64,000 nt of DNA from Streptomyces antibioticus (GCF_002019855.1 NZ_CM007717.1:5319798-5383797); one strand, 5' to 3'; shown: positions 32,600 through 41,885, numbered from the stretch's first letter. Notes: a model not told the origin generated them from the letters alone. Numbers and translations: made by a program.

Positions 32600-34267
32600 G
32601 ACGCGTCCAGCAGCCCTCCGCTCACCGCACCGTCGACGATCGCGGTAGAGCTGGCGGGGATCACCAAGCGCTTCCCCGGTGTCGTCGCCAACCACGACAT
32701 CCACCTCGCTGTCCGAAAAGGGACGGTGCACGCCCTGGTCGGTGAGAACGGGGCCGGCAAGTCGACCCTGATGAAGATCCTCTACGGCATGCAGAAGCCG
32801 GACGAGGGCACCATCGCGGTCGACGGCGAGCAGGTCACCTTCTCCAGCCCCGCCGACGCCATCGCCCGCGGCATCGGCATGGTCCACCAGCACTTCATGC
32901 TGGCCGACAACCTGACCGTCCTGGAGAACGTCGTGCTGGGCAGCGAGAAGCTGTACGGCATCGGCGGCACCGCCCGCAAGAAGATCAGGGAGATCTCGGA
33001 CCGCTACGGGCTCGGCGTCCGCCCCGACGCCCTGGTCGAGGACCTCGGGGTCGCCGACCGCCAGCGCGTGGAGATCCTCAAGGTCCTCTTCCGCGGCGCC
33101 CGCACCCTGATCCTGGACGAGCCGACCGCGGTGCTCGTGCCGCAGGAGGTCGACGCGCTCTTCGCCAACCTGCGCGAGCTGAAGTCCGAGGGCCTGTCCG
33201 TCATCTTCATCTCCCACAAGCTGGGCGAGGTCCTCTCCGTCGCCGACGACATCACCGTCATCCGGCGCGGCACGACCGTCGGCACGGCCGTCCCGTCCAA
33301 GACCACGCCGCGCCAGCTCGCCGAGATGATGGTCGGCAGCGAGCTGCCCACCCCGGAGACCGCCGAGTCCACGGTCACCGACCAGGCCGTCCTCACGGTC
33401 GCCGGTCTCACCGTCTTCGCCAGCGGCGGCGCCTCCCTGGGCACCGAGGCCGAGCCCACCGGCGGCATCACGCTCGCCCCCGAGGGCGGCGAGGTCAAGC
33501 GGGTCCTGGACGACGTCAGCTTCACCATCCACGCCGGTGAGGTCATGGGCATCGCCGGTGTCGAGGGCAACGGCCAGACCGAGCTGATCGACGCGCTGAT
33601 CGGCACCAAGAACGCCGACTCCGGCACCATCGCCTTCCTCGGCGAGGACATCACCCCCTGGTCCACCCGCAAGCGCCGTGAGTCCGGCGTCGGCTACATC
33701 CCCGAGGACCGCCACCGCCAGGGCCTGCTCCTGGAGGCCCCGCTCTGGGAGAACCGCATCCTCGGCCATGTCACCGAGGCCCCCAACGCCAAGGGCTTCT
33801 GGCTGAACCCCAAGGGCGCCCAGGACGACACCCGCCGGATCGTCGAGGAGTTCGACGTCCGCACCCCCGGCATCGACGTCACGGCCGCCTCCCTGTCCGG
33901 CGGCAACCAGCAGAAGCTGATCGTCGGCCGCGAGATGAGCCACAACCCGAAGTTCCTGATCGCCGCCCACCCCACCCGCGGTGTGGACGTCGGCGCGCAG
34001 GCCCAGATCTGGGACCGCATCCGCGAAGCCCGCCGCGAGGGCCTCGCCGTCCTGCTGATCTCCGCCGACCTGGACGAGCTGATCGGCCTGTCGGACACCC
34101 TCCGGGTGATCTACAACGGCAGGCTGGTCGCGGACGCCGACCCCGCCACCATCACCCCGGAGGAGCTGGGTTCGGCCATGACCGGCGCCGCGGCCGGTCA
34201 CCTGGAGCACCAGGACACCGCGGACACCACCGAGGAAGCTGCCGGTCCGGAGGACGAGGCCCGATGA
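32597..34267 (+). CDS. Nucleoside ABC transporter ATP-binding protein (double ATPase domain)
   Basis: A 556-residue cytoplasmic protein with two ABC domains, as in RbsA/MglA-like and NupA/YufO-type nucleoside importers. Domain 1: Walker A GENGAGKST, Q-loop HQHFML, Walker B TLILDEPTAVL. Domain 2: degenerate Walker A GVEGNGQTE, signature LSGGNQQK, and the switch region AHPTRGVDVG. Conserved residues upstream of GTG 32726 (IAVELAGITKRFPGVVANHD) show that translation must start earlier; ATC at 32597 with AAGGAG is the only good candidate. The stop overlaps the ATG of the first permease (ATGA). Confidence 0.92.
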   Translation: MDASSSPPLTAPSTIAVELAGITKRFPGVVANHDIHLAVRKGTVHALVGENGAGKSTLMKILYGMQKPDEGTIAVDGEQVTFSSPADAIARGIGMVHQHFMLADNLTVLENVVLGSEKLYGIGGTARKKIREISDRYGLGVRPDALVEDLGVADRQRVEILKVLFRGARTLILDEPTAVLVPQEVDALFANLRELKSEGLSVIFISHKLGEVLSVADDITVIRRGTTVGTAVPSKTTPRQLAEMMVGSELPTPETAESTVTDQAVLTVAGLTVFASGGASLGTEAEPTGGITLAPEGGEVKRVLDDVSFTIHAGEVMGIAGVEGNGQTELIDALIGTKNADSGTIAFLGEDITPWSTRKRRESGVGYIPEDRHRQGLLLEAPLWENRILGHVTEAPNAKGFWLNPKGAQDDTRRIVEEFDVRTPGIDVTAASLSGGNQQKLIVGREMSHNPKFLIAAHPTRGVDVGAQAQIWDRIREARREGLAVLLISADLDELIGLSDTLRVIYNGRLVADADPATITPEELGSAMTGAAAGHLEHQDTADTTEEAAGPEDEAR

Positions 34268-35379
34268 AGAAGTTCGACAAGGAGCGCGTGCTCCTCGCCG
34301 TGGCCGGCCCGGTCATGGCGCTCGTCGCGGCGATCCTGCTGACCTCGGTCGTGCTGATCGCCTCCGGCAAGAGCCCGATCGAGCCGTACTCGCTCATGCT
34401 GGAGCAGATCGGCTACTCCGACGTCCAGGTCCTGATCGTCAACCAGGCGTCGCTCTACTACATCGCCGCCCTCGCGGTCGCCCTCGGCTTCCGCATGAAC
34501 CTCTTCAACATCGGCGTCGACGGCCAGTACCGGCTGGCCGCGATGATGACCGCCGTGGTCGGCGCCCATGTCGACCTGCCGGCCTTCCTCCAGGTCCCGA
34601 TGCTGCTGCTGGTCGCCGTCCTCACCGGCGGCATCTGGGCCGGTGTCGCGGGCGTCCTCAAGGTCACCCGGGGTGTCAGCGAGGTCGTCGCCACGATCAT
34701 GCTGAACGCCATCGCCACCAGCCTCATCGCCTACCTCACCCTCCCCGAGGTCTTCGGCGAGCTGGTCGGCGACAACAAGACGACCGGCATCATGAACGAG
34801 TCCGGCTGGGTCCCCGGCATCGACCTCGGCCCCGACGTCGGCGAGATCTACGGCCTGGTCTTCCTCGCCGTCGCCCTCGGCATCGTCTACTGGCTCGTCC
34901 TCAACCGCACCCGCTTCGGCTTCGACCTGCGCGCCACCGGCGAGTCCGAGTCGGCCGCCGCCGCCTCCGGCGTCGACGCCAAGCGCATGGTCCTCACCGT
35001 GATGATCGTCTCCGGCGGCGTCTCCGGCCTCGCCGGACTCCCGCTGCTCCTCGGCGACGCCCACACCTACAGCCTGAGCTTCCCCACGGGCGTCGGCTTC
35101 ACCGCCATCGGCATCGCCCTGCTCGGCCGCAACAACCCCGGCGGCATCGCGCTCGCCGCCCTCCTGTGGGCCTTCCTCGACAAGGCGTCCCCCGCCCTCG
35201 ACTACGCGACTCCCGAGCCGTACGAGAAGGAGATCGCGATGATCATGCAGGGGCTGATCGTCTTCGCGGTCGTCATCTCCTACGAGGTCGTCCGCACCTG
35301 GGGTCTGCGCCGCCAGCAGAAGCGCGTCGGTGAGGAACTCGCCGCCGCCGCGAACACCAAGAAGGAGGTGGCGGTCTGA
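34264..35379 (+). CDS. Nucleoside ABC transporter permease 1
   Basis: A 371-residue inner-membrane permease of the BPD_transp_2 (ribose/nucleoside) family. It has about nine hydrophobic segments, the FRMNLFNIGVDGQYRLAAMM motif, and FGFDLRATGESESAAAASGV, the coupling loop that contacts the ATPase. It overlaps the ATPase gene by 4 bp and the next permease by 1 bp, so the three are coupled. It pairs with permease 2 to form the heterodimeric channel. Confidence 0.92.
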   Translation: MKKFDKERVLLAVAGPVMALVAAILLTSVVLIASGKSPIEPYSLMLEQIGYSDVQVLIVNQASLYYIAALAVALGFRMNLFNIGVDGQYRLAAMMTAVVGAHVDLPAFLQVPMLLLVAVLTGGIWAGVAGVLKVTRGVSEVVATIMLNAIATSLIAYLTLPEVFGELVGDNKTTGIMNESGWVPGIDLGPDVGEIYGLVFLAVALGIVYWLVLNRTRFGFDLRATGESESAAAASGVDAKRMVLTVMIVSGGVSGLAGLPLLLGDAHTYSLSFPTGVGFTAIGIALLGRNNPGGIALAALLWAFLDKASPALDYATPEPYEKEIAMIMQGLIVFAVVISYEVVRTWGLRRQQKRVGEELAAAANTKKEVAV

Positions 35380-36641
35380 TGAGCACCGCGACCATCGCGA
35401 AGCCGAAGGGCAAGCAGCCCCGCAAGGGCGGCCGCCGGATGTCGCTGCCCGTCCTCCTGCTGGTCATCTCGGGCGTGCTGATCCTGACCTCGGTCGTCCG
35501 GCTGATCACCGGCGCGGACGGCATCACGTCCACCGGCCAGATGTCCACCGCGCTGCGCGCCGCCGTGCCGATCGGCCTCGCCGGTCTCGGCGGTCTGTGG
35601 GCCGAGCGGGCGGGCGTCGTCAACATCGGCCTCGAGGGCATGATGATCCTCGGCACCTGGTTCGGTGCCTGGGCCGGCTACCAGTGGGGCCCCTGGACCG
35701 GTGTCGCCTTCGGCATCGTCGGCGGCGCCCTCGGCGGTCTGCTGCACGCCGTCGCCACCGTCACCTTCAAGGTCAACCACATCGTCTCCGGTGTGGCGCT
35801 GAACATCCTGGCGCTGGGCGTCACCCGCTACCTGTCGAAGTTCACCTTCGAGGACGCCCCCCAGGGCTCCTCCAAGCAGTCCCCGCCGATCGAGTCGCTG
35901 GGCACCTTCGACGTCCCGGGCCTGTCCGACTGGCTCCAGACCCTCAACGGCAAGCACTGGTTCCTGATCTCCGACCTCGCCGGCCTGGTCGGCGGTCTGA
36001 TCACCAACCTGTCGCCGCTCACCGTCGTCGCCGTCGCCCTGGTCCCGGCCACCTGGTACGTGCTGTGGCGCACCTCCTTCGGACTGCGGCTGCGCTCCTG
36101 CGGCGAGAACCCGGTCGCGGCCGAGTCCCTCGGCGTGAACGTCTACAAGTACAAGTACATCGCCGTGATCATCTCCGGCGGCTTCGCCGGTCTCGGCGGC
36201 GCGTTCCTGTCCATCGTGGCCTCGAACGTCTACCTGGACGGCCAGACCGCTGGCCGCGGCTACATCGGTCTCGCCGCGATGATCTTCGGCAACTGGATGC
36301 CGGGCGGCCTCGCCCTCGGCGCGGGTCTGTTCGGCTACACCGACAGCCTCAACCTGCGCGGCGGTGCCACCAATGTGCACGCGCTGATCCTGCTGCTCGC
36401 GATCCTGCTGGTGGCCGGCGTGGTCTACCTGGCGTGGAAGAAGCAGTACATCTCCGCCGCGATCACCGCGGCCATCTCCGCCCTGATGTTCATCTGGTAC
36501 GTCAGCACGGACGAGGTCCCCAACCAGGTCGTCACCGCCACCCCGTACGTGGTGACCCTGCTGGTCCTGTCCCTCTCCGCCCAACGGCTGCGCATGCCCA
36601 AGGCGGACGGTCTGCCCTATCGGAAGGGGCAGGGCAAGTGA
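35379..36641 (+). CDS. Nucleoside ABC transporter permease 2
   Basis: A 420-residue permease of the same family. The core shows GLGGLWAERAGVVNIGLEGMM in pieces, VNHIVSGVALNILALGVTRY, and the coupling loop FGLRLRSCGENPVAAESLGV. It has a longer cytoplasmic N-terminus and an extra C-terminal helix pair. AAGGAGG at 35361-35367 precedes ATG 35379, which shares a base with the previous stop (TGATG). Its stop overlaps the GTG of cytidine deaminase, so import and the first salvage step are made together. Confidence 0.92.
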   Translation: MSTATIAKPKGKQPRKGGRRMSLPVLLLVISGVLILTSVVRLITGADGITSTGQMSTALRAAVPIGLAGLGGLWAERAGVVNIGLEGMMILGTWFGAWAGYQWGPWTGVAFGIVGGALGGLLHAVATVTFKVNHIVSGVALNILALGVTRYLSKFTFEDAPQGSSKQSPPIESLGTFDVPGLSDWLQTLNGKHWFLISDLAGLVGGLITNLSPLTVVAVALVPATWYVLWRTSFGLRLRSCGENPVAAESLGVNVYKYKYIAVIISGGFAGLGGAFLSIVASNVYLDGQTAGRGYIGLAAMIFGNWMPGGLALGAGLFGYTDSLNLRGGATNVHALILLLAILLVAGVVYLAWKKQYISAAITAAISALMFIWYVSTDEVPNQVVTATPYVVTLLVLSLSAQRLRMPKADGLPYRKGQGK

Positions 36642-37039
36642 CCCCCGCCGCCACGCCGGTCGACTGGGAGAAGCTGCGCGCGGTGGCCCAGGACGCCATG
36701 TCCCGGGCGTACGCCCCGTACTCCGGTTTCCCGGTCGGCGTGGCGGCGCTCGTCGACGACGGCCGGATCGTCTCCGGCTGCAATGTCGAGAACGCCTCCT
36801 ACGGGCTGGGGCTGTGCGCCGAGTGCGGTCTCGTCTCGGAGCTGCAGAACACCGGCGGCGGCCGGCTCACGCACTTCACGTGCGTGGACGGCCGGGGCGA
36901 GATCCTCGTCCCGTGCGGCCGCTGCCGACAGCTCCTGTACGAGTTCGGTGGCCCCGAGCTGCTTCTGGAGACCCCGGCGGGGATCCTGCCGCTCGCGGAG
37001 ATGCTGCCCCAGGCGTTCGGTCCAGGCCACCTCGGATGA
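36638..37039 (+). CDS. cdd: Cytidine deaminase
   Basis: A 133-residue homotetrameric-type cytidine deaminase that converts cytidine and deoxycytidine to uridine and deoxyuridine. Zinc ligands and the catalytic Glu are in LCAECG (the C-A-E form of the tetrameric class) and VPCGRCRQLL; substrate residues lie in SGCNVENASYG. GTG 36638 overlaps the permease stop (GTGA). It closes the ABC transporter operon, followed by a strong terminator. Confidence 0.93.
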   Translation: MTPAATPVDWEKLRAVAQDAMSRAYAPYSGFPVGVAALVDDGRIVSGCNVENASYGLGLCAECGLVSELQNTGGGRLTHFTCVDGRGEILVPCGRCRQLLYEFGGPELLLETPAGILPLAEMLPQAFGPGHLG

Positions 37040-37044
37040 GCCCC

Positions 37045-37093
37045 CGTGCGGCCCCTCCGGCGCTCCTGACGGCCCGGAGGGGCCGCACGTTTT
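37045..37093 (+). terminator. Strong intrinsic terminator between cdd and deoA
   Basis: Perfect 16-bp stem (CGTGCGGCCCCTCCGG at 37045-37060, complement 37074-37089) and TTTT directly after. It separates the transporter operon from deoA unless it attenuates. Confidence 0.88.
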
Positions 37094-37144
37094 CCGCTTA
37101 CGTCTTTTTCGCACCGTCTTCTGGAACCACTGGGAAGGAAAGCC

Positions 37145-38428
37145 ATGGCCATGGACGCCGTCTCCGTCATCCGCACCAAGAGGGACCGGGGTGAGCTGAG
37201 CGACGAACAGATCGACTGGGTCATCGACGCCTACACCCGCGGCGAGGTCGCCGACTATCAGATGGCCGCCCTCAACATGGCGATCCTGCTCAACGGCATG
37301 AACCGCGGCGAGATCGCCCGCTGGACGGCCGCGATGATCGCCTCCGGCGAGCGCATGGACTTCTCGTCCCTGTCCCGTCCGACCGCCGACAAGCACTCCA
37401 CCGGCGGCGTCGGCGACAAGATCACGCTGCCCCTGGCTCCCCTCGTGGCGGCCTGCGGCGCGGCCGTCCCGCAGCTCTCCGGCCGCGGCCTCGGCCACAC
37501 CGGCGGCACGCTGGACAAGCTGGAGTCGATCCCGGGCTGGCGCGCCCTGCTCTCCAACGAGGAGATGCTGCACGTCCTCGACACCACCGGCGCCGTGATC
37601 TGCGCGGCGGGCGACGGCCTGGCCCCCGCCGACAAGAAGCTGTACGCCCTGCGCGACGTCACCGGCACGGTCGAGGCGATCCCGCTGATCGCCTCCTCGA
37701 TCATGTCGAAGAAGATCGCCGAGGGCACCGGCTCGCTCGTCCTGGACGTCAAGGTCGGCACCGGCGCCTTCATGAAGACGATCGAGGACGCCCGCGAGCT
37801 GGCCTCCACCATGGTCGGCCTCGGCACCGACCACGGTGTGAAGACGGTCGCCCTGCTCACCGACATGTCCACCCCGCTCGGCCTCACCGCGGGCAACGCG
37901 CTGGAGGTCCGCGAGTCGGTGGAGGTCCTGGCGGGCGGCGGCCCGGCCGACGTCGTGGAGCTGACGATCGCCCTCGCACGCGAGATGCTCGACGCGGCCG
38001 GTGTGAAGGACGCCGACCCGGCGAAGGCCCTGGCCGACGGCTCGGCGATGGACGTCTGGCGCCGCATGATCGCGGCCCAGGGCGGCGACCCGGACGCGGC
38101 CCTCCCGGTGGCCCGCGAGCAGCACGTGGTGAAGGCCCCCGCCTCCGGTGTCCTGACCCGTCTGGACGCCTACGACATCGGCATCGCCGCCTGGCGCCTC
38201 GGCGCGGGCCGCGCCCGCAAGGAGGACCCGGTGCAGGCCGGCGCGGGCATCGAACTGCACGCCAAGCCCGGCGACACGGTCACCGAGGGCCAGCCCCTCC
38301 TCACCCTCCACACCGACACCCCGGACCGCTTCGCCTACGCCCTCACGGCCATCGACGGCTCCTACGACATCGCGGCCCCCGGCACGGCCTTCACGCAGTC
38401 CCCGGTCGTGCTGGAACGTATCGCCTGA
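37145..38428 (+). CDS. deoA: Thymidine phosphorylase (pyrimidine nucleoside phosphorylase)
   Basis: A 427-residue dimeric enzyme that splits thymidine or deoxyuridine with phosphate to base and deoxyribose 1-phosphate. The family signature SGRGLGHTGGTLDKLESI is at about 115-132, with the phosphate-binding KHSTGGVGDK at 84-93 and the C-terminal PYNP_C domain (IELHAKPGDTVTEGQ). SD GAAGGAAA precedes ATG 37145. No palindromic nucleoside operator is visible in the 100 bp upstream, so it may be expressed by readthrough past the terminator or separately. Confidence 0.94.
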   Translation: MAMDAVSVIRTKRDRGELSDEQIDWVIDAYTRGEVADYQMAALNMAILLNGMNRGEIARWTAAMIASGERMDFSSLSRPTADKHSTGGVGDKITLPLAPLVAACGAAVPQLSGRGLGHTGGTLDKLESIPGWRALLSNEEMLHVLDTTGAVICAAGDGLAPADKKLYALRDVTGTVEAIPLIASSIMSKKIAEGTGSLVLDVKVGTGAFMKTIEDARELASTMVGLGTDHGVKTVALLTDMSTPLGLTAGNALEVRESVEVLAGGGPADVVELTIALAREMLDAAGVKDADPAKALADGSAMDVWRRMIAAQGGDPDAALPVAREQHVVKAPASGVLTRLDAYDIGIAAWRLGAGRARKEDPVQAGAGIELHAKPGDTVTEGQPLLTLHTDTPDRFAYALTAIDGSYDIAAPGTAFTQSPVVLERIA

Positions 38429-38523
38429 CCTGCGGTTTCCCCCTCCGGGTGAACGGGATCGGTGGACCTGCACCGGTCCCGTTCGGCATGCTGGGATCGG
38501 TGACGCACCGATAGGAGACCGCC

Positions 38524-39108
38524 ATGAGCGCACTCACCGTGGGCCACGACCCCGAGCAGAGCTGGGACGACCTGGTCCGGTTCTGGGAGGAGATGGAACG
38601 GCCCGAGGGCAGCAAGGTGGAGATCATTGAAGGGGTCGTCACCGTGTCACCTGCTCCCTCATGCCGTCACAACGACATTGCGGAACGCATTCAGCGCCGC
38701 CTTTACTCCGTGATCCCTGATGACTGGGGGATCTTCCAGACGTTGGCCATTGCGGTCCCGTCGCGTCTTGGTCTGCTCATTCCTGACCTGGTAGTGGCCC
38801 CGCGACCGGTCAACCCGGAAGCGGAGAACTACGTACCGGCCGGGGTCGCGGAACTCGTCGTCGAGGTGACCTCGATGAAGAACGCCCGCCACGACCGCGT
38901 CGCCAAGCCCGCCGCCTACGCCTCCGCGGGCATCCCGCTCTGCATCCTCGTCGACCGCTGGTCGCCGGAGGGCCCCACCGCGACCCTCTTCGGGGAGCCG
39001 CAGGGCGATGTCTACCGCCCGCTCAGCGTCGCGAAGTTCGGCGAGCCCCTCGCGCTGCCCGCTCCCTTCGACGTCACGATCGACACCGCCGAGTTCCCGG
39101 CGGACTAG
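38524..39108 (+). CDS. Uma2 family protein, second copy
   Basis: A 194-residue Uma2/DUF820 protein: VEIIEGVVTVSP at the N-terminus, LLIPDLVVAPRPVNPE (acidic metal motif), and VVEVTSMKNARHDRVAKPAAYASAGIPLCILVD as the E...K core. TAGGAG lies 8 nt before ATG 38524. It shares the domain but only modest sequence with the copy at 4825. The family has a nuclease-like fold and unknown biological role. Confidence 0.85.
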   Translation: MSALTVGHDPEQSWDDLVRFWEEMERPEGSKVEIIEGVVTVSPAPSCRHNDIAERIQRRLYSVIPDDWGIFQTLAIAVPSRLGLLIPDLVVAPRPVNPEAENYVPAGVAELVVEVTSMKNARHDRVAKPAAYASAGIPLCILVDRWSPEGPTATLFGEPQGDVYRPLSVAKFGEPLALPAPFDVTIDTAEFPAD

Positions 39109-39165
39109 CCGCGCGCAGGTCCGATGAGTTGGGCGGGGTGGCGCGGTCTACCTGACGTGGAGCCC

Positions 39166-39510
39166 ATGACACCGATACCGCCCGTGCTCGTGCTGGCCGG
39201 CCCCGTCGCCCGTGACCGGGTGGCGGGGCTTGTCGATGAGGTGCGGGGGCTGGTGGGGGCCGCCGGGGTCGTCGTCTGCGATGTGGGCGGGGTGGGGCCG
39301 CCGGGGCTGGCCGTCGTGGATCTGCTGGCCCGGCTTCAGCTCGCCGCCCGGCGGGCCGGGGGACGGATTCTGCTGCGCGGCCCCGATCCCGCGCTACGCG
39401 CCCTGCTCGACCTCGTCGGTATCCCCGTCGAGGTGGAGGGGGAGGTCGAAGAGGGGGAACCAGCGCTGGGTGTCGAGGTAGAAGTGGAACCCGGTGAGGC
39501 GGCCGTCTGA
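39166..39510 (+). CDS. Small STAS-domain protein
   Basis: A 114-residue protein with a STAS-like alpha/beta core (PVLVLAGPVARDRVAGLVDEV, VVVCDVGGVGPPGLAVVDLLARL, RILLRGPDPALRALLDLVG). It resembles single-domain STAS proteins (anti-anti-sigma or MlaB-like). The usual phosphorylatable Ser position (DxSG) reads DVGGVG, so it is probably not a classical phospho-switch. ATG 39166 follows TGGAG. Its last 39 codons overlap the convergent sigma-factor gene. Confidence 0.7.
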   Translation: MTPIPPVLVLAGPVARDRVAGLVDEVRGLVGAAGVVVCDVGGVGPPGLAVVDLLARLQLAARRAGGRILLRGPDPALRALLDLVGIPVEVEGEVEEGEPALGVEVEVEPGEAAV

Positions 39511-40419
39511 GATCTCCAGGATCTGCACGGCCCAGGGCGTGAACCCGCCCTTCTCCGGGTCGGGCTTGTACTGGGCGAACCCCGGCAGGCCGTTGACCTC
39601 CACCGGCAGCAGACGGGAGCCCTCGCAGGCCGCGCCGATCGTCGTCATGAAGCCCGTGATGTCGTCGTGCCCGGTCAGCCACAGGTCGAACGGCGGCATC
39701 GTCATGATGGCGTCCTCGTGGAGCAGCGCCGTCAGGGCCGCCATGTCGTAGCCCTCGAAGGCCGCCACATAGCGCTCCAGCAGCTTCTGCTGCTCCTCGT
39801 CCAGCGGGTCGGACACCGCCGCGTCCGCGCCCGCCTCCGCCCGCTCGGCGAGCGTCGCCCGCGCCCGCTGCAACGCGCTGTTGACCGAGGCGACCGAGGT
39901 GTCGAGCAGTTCGGCGACCTCGCTCGCCTTCCAGGCCAGCACCTCCCGCAGGATCAGCACCGCCCGCTGCTTCGGCGGCAGCTTCTGGAGCGCGGCCATG
40001 AACGCCAGCCGCACCGACTCCTTGGCGACCGCGGCCTCCGCCGGGTCCTGGACCGTGGGCAGTACACGGGTGTCCGGCATGGGTTCCAGCCAGGTGTGGT
40101 CGGGGCGGGGGGACAGGGCGGCCCGGGCCAGCGGCGTGGCCTCGGTCAGGTCCATCGGACGCGCCCGCTTGTTGCCGGCCGTCAGCATGTCCAGGCAGAC
40201 GTTCGTCGCGATCCGGTACAGCCACGAGCGCAGACTGGAGCGGCCCTCGAACTTGTCGAAGCTGCGCCAGGCCCGCACCAGGGTGTCCTGCACCGCGTCC
40301 TCGGCCTCGAAGGACGAGCCGAGCATCCGGTAGCAGTACCCCGTCAGCTCGACCCGGTGTCTCTCCAGCCTGACGTCGAGGTCCTCCACCGTCGCCGTAC
40401 CGGCCGTGCCGTCACTCAT
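39394..40419 (-). CDS. ECF sigma factor with SnoaL-like C-terminal domain (SigG/SigJ-like)
   Basis: A 341-residue ECF sigma factor. Region 2 is at about 15-85 (YCYRMLGSSFEAEDAVQDTLVRAW), region 4 at about 135-195 (LPPKQRAVLILREVLAWKASEVAELL), and a fused NTF2/SnoaL-like domain at about 210-330 (YVAAFEGYDMAALTALLHEDAIMTMPP, WFPLFDLP). In such sigmas the C-terminal domain replaces a separate anti-sigma and tunes activity, perhaps by binding a ligand. No anti-sigma gene is adjacent. The 3' end overlaps the STAS gene by 117 bp on the opposite strand. Confidence 0.9.
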   Translation of the reverse strand: MSDGTAGTATVEDLDVRLERHRVELTGYCYRMLGSSFEAEDAVQDTLVRAWRSFDKFEGRSSLRSWLYRIATNVCLDMLTAGNKRARPMDLTEATPLARAALSPRPDHTWLEPMPDTRVLPTVQDPAEAAVAKESVRLAFMAALQKLPPKQRAVLILREVLAWKASEVAELLDTSVASVNSALQRARATLAERAEAGADAAVSDPLDEEQQKLLERYVAAFEGYDMAALTALLHEDAIMTMPPFDLWLTGHDDITGFMTTIGAACEGSRLLPVEVNGLPGFAQYKPDPEKGGFTPWAVQILEISDGRLTGFHFYLDTQRWFPLFDLPLHLDGDTDEVEQGA

Positions 40420-40570
40420 CGTCGTCCACCCGCCCCTGTGGCCGTTCCGCTCTGTCGCGCGTCTTCGCGCCCAGCACTTCGGAAGCTACCGCAGCCCACT
40501 GACAATGGCCCGCCGAGCCGACGAAGGCCCAGGTCGGACGGGGTGTGTCAGGGAGATCGGGGGAACGCGG

Positions 40571-41839
40571 TCAGGCCGTCGCGACGACCGCCTCGCGGCG
40601 GGCCGCCCGCGTGCCCAGGAGGGTGATCGCCACGACCCCGAGCACCGCCAGGAGGCCCACGCCGACCGTGCCGGCCCAGCCGCCCGTGTGGAAGGCGAGC
40701 GCGCCGACCGTCGAACCGGCGCTGGAGCCGATGTAGTACGCCGACTGGTACAGCGCGGCGGCCTGCGCCCGGCCCGTCGTGGCCGTCCTGCCGACCGCCG
40801 ACGACGCCACCGCGTGCCCCGCGAAGAAGCCCGCCGTGATCAGCACCAGGCCGAGCAGCACCAGGGCGAGGGAGCCGGCCAGGGAGAGCAGCAGGCCCGC
40901 CGCGGTCGTCCCGCCCGCCAGGTAGAGCGATCCGCGCCTGCCGAGGCGGCCGACCAGCCGGCCCGCCGTGGACGCCGACACCGTGCCGACCAGGTACACC
41001 AGGAAGACCGAGCCGACGACACCCTGGGGGAGCGAGAACGGCGCCTCCGTCAGCCGGTAGCCGATGACCGTGTACACCCCGCCGAAGACGGTCATGAACA
41101 GCGCGCCGATCGCGTACAGGCGGCGCAGCAGCGGGTCGGACAGATGGCCGCGGACCGTGCGGACCAGGTCACCGGGGCGCAGGTACCCCGGCGTGAAGTG
41201 CCGCGGTGCCGGGAGCAGCAGCCGGAACGCGACGGCGCAGCCCACCGCGAGCACCCCGATCGCCGCGACGGCGGCCCGCCAGCCCCATTCCTGCGCGACC
41301 CAGCCGGTGATGACCCGGCCGCTCATCCCGCCCACGCTGTTGCCCGCCACGAACAGCCCGATCGCCGTGACCAGCGCCCGGGGCCGCACCTCCTCGGCGA
41401 GGTAGGCGGTCGCCGAGGCCGGCAGTCCGGCCAGCGCCGCGCCCTGCACCGCCCGCAGCACCACCAGCGCGCCAAGGGAGGGCGCGAGCGGGACCAGCAC
41501 GCCCACGGTCACCGCGACCGCCAGCGAGGCCGTCATCACCGTACGGCGGCCGTAGCGCTCGGAGAGGGCGCTCATCGGCAGCACGAACAGGGCCAGTCCG
41601 CCGGTCGCCGCCGCCACGGTCCAGCTCGCCTCGCCCGCCGCCACCCCGAAGTCGCCGGAGATCAGCGGCAGCAGCGCCTGGGTGGAGTACAGCAGGGCGA
41701 AGGTCGCCACCCCGGCGAGGAAGAGCGCGAGGCTCATCCGGCGGTAGCCGGGGCCACCGGGGGCCATACGGGAGTCGGGCGGGGACACGGACGGGGCGGC
41801 GTCCACGACGGCGGACGCCCCGGTACTGGCGGGAGACAT
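40571..41839 (-). CDS. MFS transporter (YnfM-like drug/metabolite exporter)
   Basis: A 422-residue major facilitator protein with 12 predicted helices. It has SERYGRRTVMTASL (the loop 2-3 motif A), ALLYSTQALLPLISGDF in TM1, and VGRLGRRGSLYLAGG, the matching loop 8-9. It is divergent from the LysR gene at 41903, whose product probably regulates it; an inverted repeat lies between them. Substrate is unknown. Confidence 0.88.
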   Translation of the reverse strand: MSPASTGASAVVDAAPSVSPPDSRMAPGGPGYRRMSLALFLAGVATFALLYSTQALLPLISGDFGVAAGEASWTVAAATGGLALFVLPMSALSERYGRRTVMTASLAVAVTVGVLVPLAPSLGALVVLRAVQGAALAGLPASATAYLAEEVRPRALVTAIGLFVAGNSVGGMSGRVITGWVAQEWGWRAAVAAIGVLAVGCAVAFRLLLPAPRHFTPGYLRPGDLVRTVRGHLSDPLLRRLYAIGALFMTVFGGVYTVIGYRLTEAPFSLPQGVVGSVFLVYLVGTVSASTAGRLVGRLGRRGSLYLAGGTTAAGLLLSLAGSLALVLLGLVLITAGFFAGHAVASSAVGRTATTGRAQAAALYQSAYYIGSSAGSTVGALAFHTGGWAGTVGVGLLAVLGVVAITLLGTRAARREAVVATA

Positions 41840-41870
41840 GCCTCGAACCTACGGACGCTCCCGCTCATCC

Positions 41871-41885
41871 GTCCAATGCATGGAC
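41871..41885. promoter_or_regulatory. Candidate LysR-type operator
   Basis: GTCCA-ATGCA-TGGAC, an inverted repeat in the 63-bp space between the divergent MFS and LysR genes. LysR proteins often bind such T-N11-A-like dyads. Confidence 0.5.

Noticed and set aside
37094..37144. A seventh nucleoside operator ahead of deoA
   Set aside because: GCTTACGTC is the nearest match and lacks the palindrome.
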